IMG/VR virus record: IMGVR_UViG_3300027763_002072
Location: 1 to 32,479 of that record
Reading direction: 5' to 3' (one strand)
DNA length: 32,479 bases
Source of the DNA: a virus
The position numbers and the translations under genes were made by a program. Positions 17,183-25,219 of the stretch are shown here, piece after piece. Every line of letters begins with the position of its first letter. The stretch's first letter is position 1. Under the pieces are notes generated by a model. That model did not search any database and was not told where the DNA came from. It worked only from the letters and a program-made list of their open reading frames with translations.

Positions 17183-18710
17183 TTCAATATTTTTTCAAGC
17201 TCAAGTAATGGACAACGAGGACCCAATGATGTTGGGTAGGATTAGAGCCAAATTATTAATTGATAATTACGAAGATATTATTAAAAGTATTAATGACCCA
17301 ATATGGAATGAAGAAAAAGATAAATGGACTATAAGAGACCCATTTGTATTTAATCCTTTAATACCATATTTCATGTATCAAGTTCCATTAAAAGACGAAC
17401 TAACACAAGTAATTTACGTTAATAAGGATTTTAAATTTCAAAATCAATATTATATACAAAGTACTTTTTCAAGCCCGACAACAACAAAATTTGAATATTA
17501 TGTAGGTGGAAATAAATTCACAGGAACTGGTACTCAATTATCGGCACCAAAACCATTAAAAAACCAAGATGGTACATTTACAGACCAATCCATTCATAAA
17601 GGAGTGTTTCCTGAACCAGGTGACAATGCTGTGTTAGGTCGTGGTAGTGCTGACTTAGTTGTTAAACAAGATGAAATATTATTAAGGGCTGGCAAATTTA
17701 GAGGGTCATCCCTTGAACCAAATGTTACTCCTGTTGGTAATTCTCAAAGAGGATTTTTACAATTATCAAGATTTGGATTAAGAAAACAAAAACAACCTGA
17801 CAAAATAATAACTCAACTTAATGAACAAATTGTTCAAGTTAATTATTTGATTGAATGGGTAATAACAAACCCTGAAAATACCCAAGAAAAATTTACAGGT
17901 TCAGTTTATTTATATAGATTAAAAAATGATTTATCAACTAATTCTAAAAATTTAACGGTAGATAGTGTTGTTAAAGAAAACTTGAAATCATTAGTAGCAT
18001 CTGAAAGTTTTAGTCTACTATCTAAACAAGAAGTTGCAGCATTTATTAATAATTTTATACAAACTTGTAATACATCAAATGTTACAAAATCTGGAATTCA
18101 GTTATTTTCCCAATCTGATAATAAATTTCCAATTTTTTATAGACCAAACAATTTAACTTACAACAACATAAAATCTTCGGAACCTAGTTCAGGTACAACT
18201 GAAAATTCAACCGCAGCATATAAAAACGTTAGTGAAATTTTTAATCAAGTAAAACTAAATAACGCACTAAGAGTTTCGGGTTATGGTTTAATTTATGTTC
18301 AAGGTAAGGTTGGTACGCCAACAAACACAACAAGAACTGTAGTACCTCAATCTTCATATTTTGCAGACCCAACAACTTATGGTGCATTGGCAAGTGATTA
18401 TTTATTCTTATTGTCACATAACTCGTCAATACCAGGAAAAGGTAAGATTAATTTTGACAATACTTTATATGGTATTTCTTTAGACCAATTTGTTGATGAA
18501 ATAACACCAAAAACATCAAGTTTAGTTAGAGGTGAAGAACTTTTAGAATTAATTAATATAATTGTTAGGTTCTTAACAACTCACACTCACGCATATCCTG
18601 GACTACCTCCAGTCCCTGTAACTCAAGACGGTTCAAACGTTTCAGATATGTTAACAGAAATGCAAAACGCATATACAAAAATTCTTAATGGCAATATCCG
18701 ACTTAATTGA
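17172..18710 (+). CDS. Baseplate hub-like protein with gp5/gpV-type OB domain (putative)
   Basis: 512 residues. The N-terminal IFFQAQVMDNEDPMMLGRIR (6-25) followed by DPFVFNPLIPYF and a VP-DE-x-x-Q-V-I-Y strand reads like the OB-fold of gp5, gpV and VgrG, where D-P-x-x-x-G-R-V/I-R is the hallmark. VKQDEILLRAGKF (about 158-170) is the recurring I-x-L-R-A-G strand of such proteins. Near the C-terminus TTHTHAYPGLPPVPVT (about 480-495) is a His/Pro-rich metal-type loop. No lysozyme domain is visible. It would sit at the tail-tip or hub. The region 200-450 is of unknown fold. Confidence 0.55.
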   Translation: MENNSIFFQAQVMDNEDPMMLGRIRAKLLIDNYEDIIKSINDPIWNEEKDKWTIRDPFVFNPLIPYFMYQVPLKDELTQVIYVNKDFKFQNQYYIQSTFSSPTTTKFEYYVGGNKFTGTGTQLSAPKPLKNQDGTFTDQSIHKGVFPEPGDNAVLGRGSADLVVKQDEILLRAGKFRGSSLEPNVTPVGNSQRGFLQLSRFGLRKQKQPDKIITQLNEQIVQVNYLIEWVITNPENTQEKFTGSVYLYRLKNDLSTNSKNLTVDSVVKENLKSLVASESFSLLSKQEVAAFINNFIQTCNTSNVTKSGIQLFSQSDNKFPIFYRPNNLTYNNIKSSEPSSGTTENSTAAYKNVSEIFNQVKLNNALRVSGYGLIYVQGKVGTPTNTTRTVVPQSSYFADPTTYGALASDYLFLLSHNSSIPGKGKINFDNTLYGISLDQFVDEITPKTSSLVRGEELLELINIIVRFLTTHTHAYPGLPPVPVTQDGSNVSDMLTEMQNAYTKILNGNIRLN

Positions 18711-18722
18711 TATTTATAAATA
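18711..18722 (+). promoter_or_regulatory. Overlapping TATTTATA/TATAAATA before structural gene
   Basis: TATTTATA (18711-18718) and TATAAATA (18715-18722) overlap in the 19-base gap between stop 18710 and ATG 18730. TATAAATA is the exact T4 late -10 box. The distance to the ATG (7 bases) implies an extremely short leader if it is used as a promoter. Confidence 0.4.
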
Positions 18723-18729
18723 AAAATTA

Positions 18730-20250
18730 ATGTCAATTTTAAGGTCATACGTAGATAAGAACAATACCATTCAATCAAATTCATACGTCAATACTGGTAG
18801 AAACCCCATTATTGAGTTGAATTTTGGTTCGTCTGATTTCATTGTTCCAAATTATGGTTACAGTAGGTTACTGTTTAACTTAGATTTAGGTCTATTACAA
18901 GAAAATATTGTATCAGGTGTAATATCAACAGGATGTACTACAGGTATGACTCACTTTCTTAGTATGACAAATACGTCATCATTTGATAATGAGTTATTAA
19001 ATACATTCATGTCAAATGAAAGAAGAAGAGCAACTTCATTTGATTTAATTTTATTTAGAATTCCAAAAACATCAGGAACAACAGGAAACCCACAATATTG
19101 GGATGAGGGTGTTGGTTTTGACTATACAGATTCTAATATAAATCAAAACAGCCCTTATGGAGGTTCAACACCTATTACATACGTAGATAGTCGTGCGTAT
19201 TCAACAAGACCATCAAATTGGTATCAAACAACAACAATAAGTGGTTGGTCTCAATCAGGTGTTTATAATAACAAAAATGAAGGTACCGTTAATTTCTCAG
19301 GTTTAACTATTGTTGCAAGACAACATTTTGAACTTGGTAATGAGAATATTAATATGGATATGACCAACGAAATAAATGGTATATTAAACGGTACTATAAC
19401 TGGTGTTACAGGTTGGGGGGTTGCATATCTACCACAAATTGAAAACATTACAGGTTTAACTGACAGTTATAGCGTTGCGTTCTTCTCAAGACACACACAA
19501 ACATTTTATCAGCCATTCCTTCAAACAACTTATAACGATTTAGTTAAGGACAATAGAAACTTATTCTTAAAAAGCCAAGAAAATAAATTGTATCTATATG
19601 TTTATCAAAATGGTGATTACGTTAATTTAGATTCAGACCCTGTTGTTAGAATTGAAGACAGAAATGGTGATGCAGTTGCAGGTATGGCAACTTTATCAAC
19701 TTGTTTAAGAACACGAGGAATATATGAAGTTATAGTACCTAATGGATTTTCAGGTTCACCAACACCATGTCAATATTACGATATATGGTCAGGTTTAACA
19801 ATTAATGGACAACCATTACCAAATGTTACAAATCAATTTACATTACAACAATATAGTGCTGGTATTCATATTGGCTCAACGTCAAAAGAACCTGACATTT
19901 ATGGATTTGATTTTTATGGTATATTACAAGATGAAAAAATATTAAATTCTGATATTAGAAAAGTTGGTGTCACAATTAAAAAGGCATACACTGGTCAAGT
20001 TTTATTACAAGATATTTCGGCATTTTATAGAGTATATGTTAGAGAAGGAACAACTGAAGTATTAGTTCAAGATTGGACTCCAATCAATAGAACACCAAAT
20101 GAGTATTATTTTATATTTGATATGAGAGATAAAATACCTAATCAATATTATGTTGATATTCAAGTGAATACTTCAGGAGAGAAAGATACTTATAAGAGAC
20201 AATTAACATTTAATATAATTAATAAAAAACAAAATTATCCTACACTATAA
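18730..20250 (+). CDS. Virion structural protein with DNRLRE-like N-terminus
   Basis: 506 residues, rich in Asn, Thr, Ser and Tyr, predicted almost entirely beta. The opening SILRSYVDKNNTIQSNSYVN and YSRLLFNLDLG (about 43-53) recall the start of DNRLRE-type beta domains in extracellular proteins. Further segments include Gly/Thr/Asn-rich loops, two close cysteines near 325-350 (STCLRTRG and TPCQYYD) and a C-terminal FNIINKKQ. A fibre, collar or baseplate periphery role is likely from composition and place; the exact part is not identifiable. The TAA shares its last base with the next ATG. Confidence 0.5.
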   Translation: MSILRSYVDKNNTIQSNSYVNTGRNPIIELNFGSSDFIVPNYGYSRLLFNLDLGLLQENIVSGVISTGCTTGMTHFLSMTNTSSFDNELLNTFMSNERRRATSFDLILFRIPKTSGTTGNPQYWDEGVGFDYTDSNINQNSPYGGSTPITYVDSRAYSTRPSNWYQTTTISGWSQSGVYNNKNEGTVNFSGLTIVARQHFELGNENINMDMTNEINGILNGTITGVTGWGVAYLPQIENITGLTDSYSVAFFSRHTQTFYQPFLQTTYNDLVKDNRNLFLKSQENKLYLYVYQNGDYVNLDSDPVVRIEDRNGDAVAGMATLSTCLRTRGIYEVIVPNGFSGSPTPCQYYDIWSGLTINGQPLPNVTNQFTLQQYSAGIHIGSTSKEPDIYGFDFYGILQDEKILNSDIRKVGVTIKKAYTGQVLLQDISAFYRVYVREGTTEVLVQDWTPINRTPNEYYFIFDMRDKIPNQYYVDIQVNTSGEKDTYKRQLTFNIINKKQNYPTL

Positions 20251-20717
20251 TGAAAACAGTTAAATTAACAGAATCAGATTTAAACCGAATAGTTAAAAAA
20301 GTTCTTACAGAACAAGAAGTTGAAAACGCGAACTATATGTTCTTTTCTAATTTAAAACAAATGAAAAGACAAATTGAAATGATGATGGAAATGGACCCAA
20401 ACATGATTGACGATATTATTCAAAACGGACATGATTGGGCTGATGACCATATATCTGGAGCAAAAACCAATATAGACCAAGTATTTGATTTCTTAAAAAA
20501 TGAAATGGATAAGGAATCACAATATGTGGATTATGAAGAAATGAATGAAGGTAGGAAAAAAACAGGAACTCCACTTTGTTCAAGAGGTAAATCTGCGGCT
20601 AAATCAAAATTTAAAGTTTATCCTTCAGCATACGCAAATGGTTATGCAGTTCAAGTATGTAAAGGTGATATCAAAGGTTTAGATGGTAAAAAACATTGTT
20701 CAGGAGCGTACTGTTAA
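20250..20717 (+). CDS. Cys-containing phage protein with possible capsid-targeting leader
   Basis: 155 residues. The N-terminal MKTVKLTESDLNRIVKKVLT (1-20) plus Glu21 is an amphipathic helix ending in L-T-E, fitting the (L/I)-x-E site cut by T4-type prohead proteases. The middle is helical and acidic with a Met run (MMMEM). The C-terminus GTPLCSRGKSAAKSKFKVYP (106-125) plus ANGYAVQVCKG resembles a short Cys-bearing viral domain (DUF5872-like, from memory), followed by two more cysteines at the end. It could be an internal head protein; DNA binding is possible given the basic C-terminal half. Function unproven. Confidence 0.55.
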   Translation: MKTVKLTESDLNRIVKKVLTEQEVENANYMFFSNLKQMKRQIEMMMEMDPNMIDDIIQNGHDWADDHISGAKTNIDQVFDFLKNEMDKESQYVDYEEMNEGRKKTGTPLCSRGKSAAKSKFKVYPSAYANGYAVQVCKGDIKGLDGKKHCSGAYC

Positions 20718-20753
20718 TTTTCTAAAAACATTTTTTTATTTAAAAATTTTGAT

Positions 20754-20761
20754 TATCTTTG
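20754..20761 (+). promoter_or_regulatory. Bacteroidota-type -7 promoter element
   Basis: TATCTTTG fits the Bacteroidota housekeeping -7 consensus TAnnTTTG exactly. Transcription would begin around 20768, giving a leader of about 18 bases before ATG 20786. The upstream T-rich region holds no clear -33 TTG at the best spacing. It starts a new unit after the structural block. Confidence 0.5.
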
Positions 20762-20785
20762 TTGGTATATATCATACCCACAACA

Positions 20786-21190
20786 ATGAATTCACATTTA
20801 CACAAATTTAAACGACTAATTCAGAAATGGTACATTTCAATAGTTAGATTGTCTACCCCTCCAATGGAGAAATCTGAATACGAAAGAGATTGTATTGCGA
20901 TTTGTAAAAAACTAATCTCTAAAGAAGATACGGTACTTTTATTAACACCAATTTCAAACAAACGTTACATTAGAAATGAGGAATTACAAATATTTGTAAT
21001 TCTTGAAGGTCATAATGTGAAAGTAATTAACCATGTATATTCTTATACTGTGTTTTTAGAGCAAAAACCATGGGAAAATATTGTTGTTGCGTTTGACAAT
21101 GAAGTAGAAAAACGTAGAGAAGAGTTTGAAAAAGAAATTATGTCAAACATTAAACATTCCCTTCAAAATATATTACAAAATATACAATGA
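20786..21190 (+). CDS. Unknown protein, 134 residues
   Basis: Starts at ATG 20786; an in-frame TTG at 20759 lies within the promoter-like TATCTTTG and is not used here. The protein has a basic N-terminal helix with two Trp/Tyr-rich patches (HKFKRLIQKWYISIVRLS), a mixed alpha/beta middle and a long charged helix at the end (EVEKRREEFEKEIMSNIKHS). No family was recognised. It overlaps the membrane protein gene by four bases (ATGA), so the two probably act together, possibly at the cell envelope. Confidence 0.6.
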   Translation: MNSHLHKFKRLIQKWYISIVRLSTPPMEKSEYERDCIAICKKLISKEDTVLLLTPISNKRYIRNEELQIFVILEGHNVKVINHVYSYTVFLEQKPWENIVVAFDNEVEKRREEFEKEIMSNIKHSLQNILQNIQ

Positions 21191-21501
21191 AAAAGAATAA
21201 TTCATTTAAGACAACATTTTATTTGGGCTTAGCTGTTCTTACAGTCATAACTTCCACTTTAATATTAATTGGTTATAATATTTTTAAAGCCGTTACTCCA
21301 AATTTTAAAAAAGATAAACTTGAAATTTATATGGATACGTTTCAACCTGAAAAAGAAGTTATACATGACACCGTTTATGTTGATAAACCTCATGTAAAAT
21401 CTAACGATACTCCTAAAAGTTTTATTTCAGTTAAACCAAAATCAATACCTGAAGTTTCTAAAAAACAAGATACTTCAGTGATTATAGATACAATTAAATA
21501 G
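21187..21501 (+). CDS. Single-pass membrane-anchored small protein
   Basis: 104 residues. A short basic start (MKKNNSFK) precedes one hydrophobic helix at about 10-33 (FYLGLAVLTVITSTLILIGY), then a polar, Pro/Lys/Asp-rich region with no cysteines. This is N-in, with the C-terminal 70 residues outside or periplasmic. Architecture is compatible with an inner-membrane spanin or a superinfection-exclusion type protein, but no family match is seen. The stop converges with and overlaps the opposite-strand gene ending at 21494 by 8 bases. Confidence 0.55.
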   Translation: MKKNNSFKTTFYLGLAVLTVITSTLILIGYNIFKAVTPNFKKDKLEIYMDTFQPEKEVIHDTVYVDKPHVKSNDTPKSFISVKPKSIPEVSKKQDTSVIIDTIK

Positions 21502-22183
21502 ATTTTTTATACTCGTTAAGGATTGCAGAAATTGTAGTTCTTAACGATTCATTTTTTGGTTCATAGTGAACCATTTTAGGTGAGTTACCTGTTCCTGATT
21601 TTGAATGTGTTTTTTCGGCATTTCTTTTTTGTTGACAAGCACTTCTTTTTTCTGAATCACTCATTTTAGATGCAACGCCAACGGCACGACACTTAGGATA
21701 ACCTTTGTCTGACGCTTCAGGTCTACCACATGGTGGATGTTTACCATCTTCTTTACGACATATATTAACCCAAGGACCTTTTGGTTGTTTACTTCCTTTT
21801 GGTTTTTTCTTGGTACCAAACCAAACCGCCAAATCTTCTTTTAATGGTCCAACGGCTTGTTGAATTAATTTTTCAGGAGGTTCAACATCTGCAACATTAC
21901 TACCCTCGTCATCATTTTGACCTGTGTAAAAACTTTTTAAATATGTGTCAACTTTTGATAACTTTTCAGTTTTATTTTCAATTTTTTTTCTTTCTTCTGG
22001 AGTTTCTTTAAAATCGCCATCAGCTTCTTCATACGCAAGTTCCGCGTTTGTATAATTATAAACAGGAGTGTTGAACGGTGCCAATTGGTCTGGTTTCCAA
22101 TCTTGAGGCGCAAGAACTATTGGGACTTTAAAATGTCCTGCACTTCCTGAACCTGTTGCTTCACTTATTCTATTTTTTTTCAT
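21494..22183 (-). CDS. Cys-containing protein (DUF5872-like), candidate internal head protein
   Basis: 229 residues. The N-terminus MKKNRISEATGSGSAG closely resembles that of the prohead protease at 27929 (MKQLRILEASEVGHG), and I-S-E/A fits the protease cut site. A charged middle is followed by GPWVNICRKEDGKHPPCGRP (136-155), GYPKCRAVGVASKMSDSEKR (161-180) and SACQQKRNAEKTHSK, a Cys/Lys-rich module I associate with DUF5872 proteins of phages. The last residues form a helix (SLRTTISAILNEYKK). It may be packaged into the capsid with DNA. It is alone on the minus strand here and divergent from the gene at 22217. Confidence 0.55.
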   Translation of the reverse strand: MKKNRISEATGSGSAGHFKVPIVLAPQDWKPDQLAPFNTPVYNYTNAELAYEEADGDFKETPEERKKIENKTEKLSKVDTYLKSFYTGQNDDEGSNVADVEPPEKLIQQAVGPLKEDLAVWFGTKKKPKGSKQPKGPWVNICRKEDGKHPPCGRPEASDKGYPKCRAVGVASKMSDSEKRSACQQKRNAEKTHSKSGTGNSPKMVHYEPKNESLRTTISAILNEYKKSI

Positions 22184-22193
22184 ATACTTATAC

Positions 22194-22201
22194 TATAAAT
22201 A
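22194..22201 (+). promoter_or_regulatory. TATAAATA late-promoter-like box in divergent gap
   Basis: TATAAATA lies in the 33-base gap between the divergent genes starting at 22183 (-) and 22217 (+). On the plus strand it is 15 bases before ATG 22217, a good T4-late spacing. On the minus strand it reads TATTTATA, 10 bases before ATG 22183. One site might serve both genes. Confidence 0.5.
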
Positions 22202-22216
22202 TACAGATAACACATT

Positions 22217-22423
22217 ATGGAACAACAAAAACAACCAATATTATTTCTATTTGAAGAAGTTGCAGTATACAAACCTGAAGACATTGATAATTTGATTGAT
22301 ACTTTAACTGAAGAACAGGCAAAATTTATGTTAATAAGGGCGGTTCAAATGGCATATAAGAATGGATTATATTCTTTGACCGAATCTGAGATTGTTTCTA
22401 AATCACTTAGATTTTTAAAATAA
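22217..22423 (+). CDS. Small unknown protein, 68 residues
   Basis: An acidic, helical 68-residue protein (QPILFLFEEVAVYKPEDIDN at 6-25, then LTEEQAKFMLIRAVQMAYKN). No family recognised. Support for it being real: it has a late-promoter-like box at proper distance, uses its own ATG and is followed immediately by a strong hairpin terminator, so it forms a single-gene transcription unit. Confidence 0.65.
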   Translation: MEQQKQPILFLFEEVAVYKPEDIDNLIDTLTEEQAKFMLIRAVQMAYKNGLYSLTESEIVSKSLRFLK

Positions 22424-22451
22424 AAAAAGGAGTCTCACGGGACTCCTTTTT
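22424..22451. terminator. Bidirectional intrinsic terminator
   Basis: Perfect 11-base stem AAAAAGGAGTC (22424-22434) and GACTCCTTTTT (22441-22451) with a 6-base loop. It sits between two convergent genes (stop 22423 on plus, stop 22454-22456 on minus), and A/T runs flank both sides, so it can end transcription in both directions. Confidence 0.88.
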
Positions 22452-22453
22452 AT

Positions 22454-23182
22454 TTATAACTTATTTCCGCAAGACGGACAAAATTTATATTTTGATTTTG
22501 TCTTGATACCACACTCTGTACAATAATGTTTAATATCATCTGTTGTTTTATTTTTGGTACCTAATGGTAATATCTTTAAACTAATTTGATGAGATACATT
22601 GTATTCAAAATTATTGTATGAGTTGGTGAATTGTTGTTTTGATTTTTGACCCTTTTCAACCCTACCTGTTTCAATAGTGTTACTGACAGATGAAGTGTTA
22701 GAATAATACGCCATTGGAGCGGAATTTGATGTTGTAAATGTCATATCACCATAATACGGTGAACCTGTATGGATAGTGGTATTTGCGTTACCACCTAATC
22801 TTAATGTTAAACCATAATTTGGTTGATAAGTTTGTTCGTTATAGAACTCAATTCTAACATCCCCATTTAAATCAATTGCCGTCCTGTTTGCCGACGTATC
22901 TTTTACTTCGTAGGTACTGAACTCAAACTTGTTGTTAGTGTCAAGGAAACGTTCTAAAAACACTCTCTGACCTGGTCTAATAACAACGCCACTTGTGGAG
23001 ATGTATTCGCCATTTATTTTTATTTTACAGAGAACTGATTTTTGTGTTGGATTATGAATTTCAAATTCAAAATTGTCTTTGTCGTTAAGAAATACGACAT
23101 GACCATTGTAGATTTTAAGACGCGACTTTTTCTTTGTGATGTGCGCAGTCGGTTTGCTCACTCTAGTTGTTGTGTAATACAT
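22454..23182 (-). CDS. Zinc-ribbon protein of unknown role, downstream of capsid gene
   Basis: 242 residues. The C-terminus is a zinc ribbon with C221-x2-C224 and C235-x2-C238 (CTECG and CPSCG). The N-terminal half (about 20-120) is a predicted beta domain: IYNGHVVFLNDKDNFEFEIH, VLCKIKINGEYIS and SGVVIRPGQRVFLERFLD. I recall similar segments in other large phages and in some giant-virus proteins, without known function. The middle (130-200) is Asn/Ser/Thr-rich. Place behind the major capsid gene suggests a head or neck decoration, but zinc binding also permits a nucleic acid or regulatory role. Its own leader region of 190 bases separates it from the capsid gene. Confidence 0.65.
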   Translation of the reverse strand: MYYTTTRVSKPTAHITKKKSRLKIYNGHVVFLNDKDNFEFEIHNPTQKSVLCKIKINGEYISTSGVVIRPGQRVFLERFLDTNNKFEFSTYEVKDTSANRTAIDLNGDVRIEFYNEQTYQPNYGLTLRLGGNANTTIHTGSPYYGDMTFTTSNSAPMAYYSNTSSVSNTIETGRVEKGQKSKQQFTNSYNNFEYNVSHQISLKILPLGTKNKTTDDIKHYCTECGIKTKSKYKFCPSCGNKL

Positions 23183-23321
23183 TTTCTTTAATTTTATAAT
23201 AGTTAATGACTATGTTACCAATACCTTCGTGTCCGTGAATACTCAACAGCTTGTTAGGGCTGGGGACTGATAAACTAAAATCTAAAAATAAATATAAACA
23301 ATTTGGATTTTCTGTAAATAA

Positions 23322-23351
23322 AAAAAGGAGACAATTTCTTGTCTCCTTTTT
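23322..23351 (-). terminator. Intrinsic terminator of the capsid gene
   Basis: 13-base perfect stem AAAAAGGAGACAA (23322-23334) and TTGTCTCCTTTTT (23339-23351), 4-base loop. It lies 21 bases beyond the stop of the major capsid protein gene on the minus strand, and that strand ends the stem in a T run. It separates capsid and zinc-ribbon units. Confidence 0.88.
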
Positions 23352-23372
23352 GGTATCTAAATAAGATATTGA

Positions 23373-25178
23373 TTATCTCAATTCTCTTAAGTCAAAAGTT
23401 CTAACACCATCAACTGTGATACGTCCGTAGAATCTGTTATTCACCATTTTCTTAGCGTATCTAGTCATGATACCTTTGATTGGTGTAAAGTTGAACGGAT
23501 TGTACATAGTTGGAGTTAATTGTAGAGGTACGTACGGTGCGTAGATGTAACCTGTGTCTAACAATGATGTTCCTTTGTGTCCCATTAACACTTGGTTTGG
23601 TGGGAAGTAAGGGTCACGGTAAACTTGGTAACGACCTGCTAATGTACCAACTCTTTCAATACCCATGTTGTATTGGTCTTGCTCAGGAGCCGCATTTGAT
23701 ACGTGGAAATATTCCAAGTCATCAAAAATAGCACTGATTTCAGAAGAAACAACAATCCAGTTAGCTCCACCTCTTAATGTAGATTTGTGGATTTGTGCTG
23801 AAATTTGGTTGATTGCTGTGATTAAAGTTTGGTTCCAATCTTTTTGAGTATAAGGAACTGCACTTGAACCCAGACGCTTCCAACCATTGTAATCCCATCT
23901 TAAGTTCCAAGCCGCACCTTTACGTAAATCTCTTAAGATTTCACGGTCAATTTCAGCCGCAACTTGCTCAGATAATAAAGCTGTTAATTCAGCCTCAGCA
24001 TCAATGTTGTGGAATGCTGCAACGTCTTGTGCCATTTCTGGAGACCATTGAGCTCTTAATTTTCTTTCAGTTACAGAAACTGTTACTGACATAAGGTCAA
24101 ACGATACCTCACCGATTCTATCTTCAAACTCTAAGTTTTTGTAGATTCTATAAGTTGCTGTAAACGCGTTATCAGCAGCAGTAGAAGAAGAGAATGTTGA
24201 ACCTGTGTAACCGTCCATTGAACCACCACAAGTGATACAAACTGGTACTTGTAAATCAACCTCTAAGTAGATTTTACCTTGAGCATCACATAAGTTGTCA
24301 TATTGACCACCATCAGTTTTACTGTTAGGGAATACTAATGTAGCGTTGTTGTTACCGTATTGTACGATACCTTTACCATATCTTTGAGTTACAACTCTAA
24401 ATAAGTAAGGGTTAGTTGCGTTTGCTGCAGTATAAACGTTTCCTGCAACACCATAGATAGTTAAATCAGATAAGAACGCTTCGTTATCCATTGGTTGACC
24501 ATCAGGACCGATTAATTTACCTGCTCCATCAGATGCGAAACCTGACATAACAACTAATACTTTTCTGTAATTGTCTACACTATATGCAGATGCTACTAAT
24601 TGGTCTGCTAACCATGATACAGTACCAACTGGTGCTGTGATAGCAGAATATTGTCCTTTAGAATAGTCAAATAAACCTGGTGGGTCTAATGCTGGTTCGT
24701 TACCTTCGTAGAATCTATCATAAAGGTCTTTAGTGTTGTTGTAGTCATAACCACTGTTTGGTGTTTGACTGTTCGCTGCATTTGGTGAACCGTATGGAGG
24801 GTAATGTACTCCTGTAGTTGCGTCCGAAAGTAACGGGTCATATGACTGAATGTTAGGTACGAAGTAGAATAATTTACCAATTGGTAAGTTCATAGCTTGT
24901 ACTGAAACGATGTCATTTGCTAATAATTTAGAGAATACACGTCTAACAATTGGGAAAACCACTGTTTCAAATGCACCTGTATCAGATGTAGATGATGCTT
25001 CATTGATTAAGAATGATGCTTGGTTTTCGTATAATTGTGCTACGTTTTCTCTCATGTGACCTTTAAGACCTTCTAAAAAGCCTAATTTGTCCCATTTGTT
25101 GATTGTATCTTCTTTGATAACTTTAAGGTGTTTTAACCCAATGTTACCAACAAGACCTGATTCTAATAATGCTCCCAT
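23373..25178 (-). CDS. Major capsid protein, T4 gp23-like
   Basis: 601 residues; T4 gp23 has 521. After an N-terminal helical delta domain (1-60) the site FLINE/ASST gives a prohead protease cut after Glu60, just as T4 gp23 is cut near residue 65 at an (L/I)-x-E motif. It is followed by FPIVRRVFSKLLANDIVSVQ (75-94) and AMNLPIGKLFYF, the strongest gp23 match (T4 has VQ-MN-PVG). The later VERKLRAQWSPEMAQD-type segment (VTERKLRAQWS) and the closing helix fit the HK97-like P and A domains. Inserted stretches of Gly/Tyr/Asn around 120-180 explain the extra length. It lies between scaffold upstream and a terminator. Confidence 0.92.
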   Translation of the reverse strand: MGALLESGLVGNIGLKHLKVIKEDTINKWDKLGFLEGLKGHMRENVAQLYENQASFLINEASSTSDTGAFETVVFPIVRRVFSKLLANDIVSVQAMNLPIGKLFYFVPNIQSYDPLLSDATTGVHYPPYGSPNAANSQTPNSGYDYNNTKDLYDRFYEGNEPALDPPGLFDYSKGQYSAITAPVGTVSWLADQLVASAYSVDNYRKVLVVMSGFASDGAGKLIGPDGQPMDNEAFLSDLTIYGVAGNVYTAANATNPYLFRVVTQRYGKGIVQYGNNNATLVFPNSKTDGGQYDNLCDAQGKIYLEVDLQVPVCITCGGSMDGYTGSTFSSSTAADNAFTATYRIYKNLEFEDRIGEVSFDLMSVTVSVTERKLRAQWSPEMAQDVAAFHNIDAEAELTALLSEQVAAEIDREILRDLRKGAAWNLRWDYNGWKRLGSSAVPYTQKDWNQTLITAINQISAQIHKSTLRGGANWIVVSSEISAIFDDLEYFHVSNAAPEQDQYNMGIERVGTLAGRYQVYRDPYFPPNQVLMGHKGTSLLDTGYIYAPYVPLQLTPTMYNPFNFTPIKGIMTRYAKKMVNNRFYGRITVDGVRTFDLRELR

Positions 25179-25219
25179 TTTAGTATTTGTTTTTGTTTTT
25201 AGTTTATTTTAATTTTTTG

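Noticed and set aside
20759-20785. TTG start for the 134-residue protein
   Set aside because: The TTG is part of the -7 promoter element TATCTTTG, so it would not be in the message; ATG 20786 fits better.
22451-22458. TATTTATA next to the bidirectional terminator as a promoter
   Set aside because: It overlaps the stop codon of the zinc-ribbon gene and no plus-strand gene follows; probably a product of the terminator T run.
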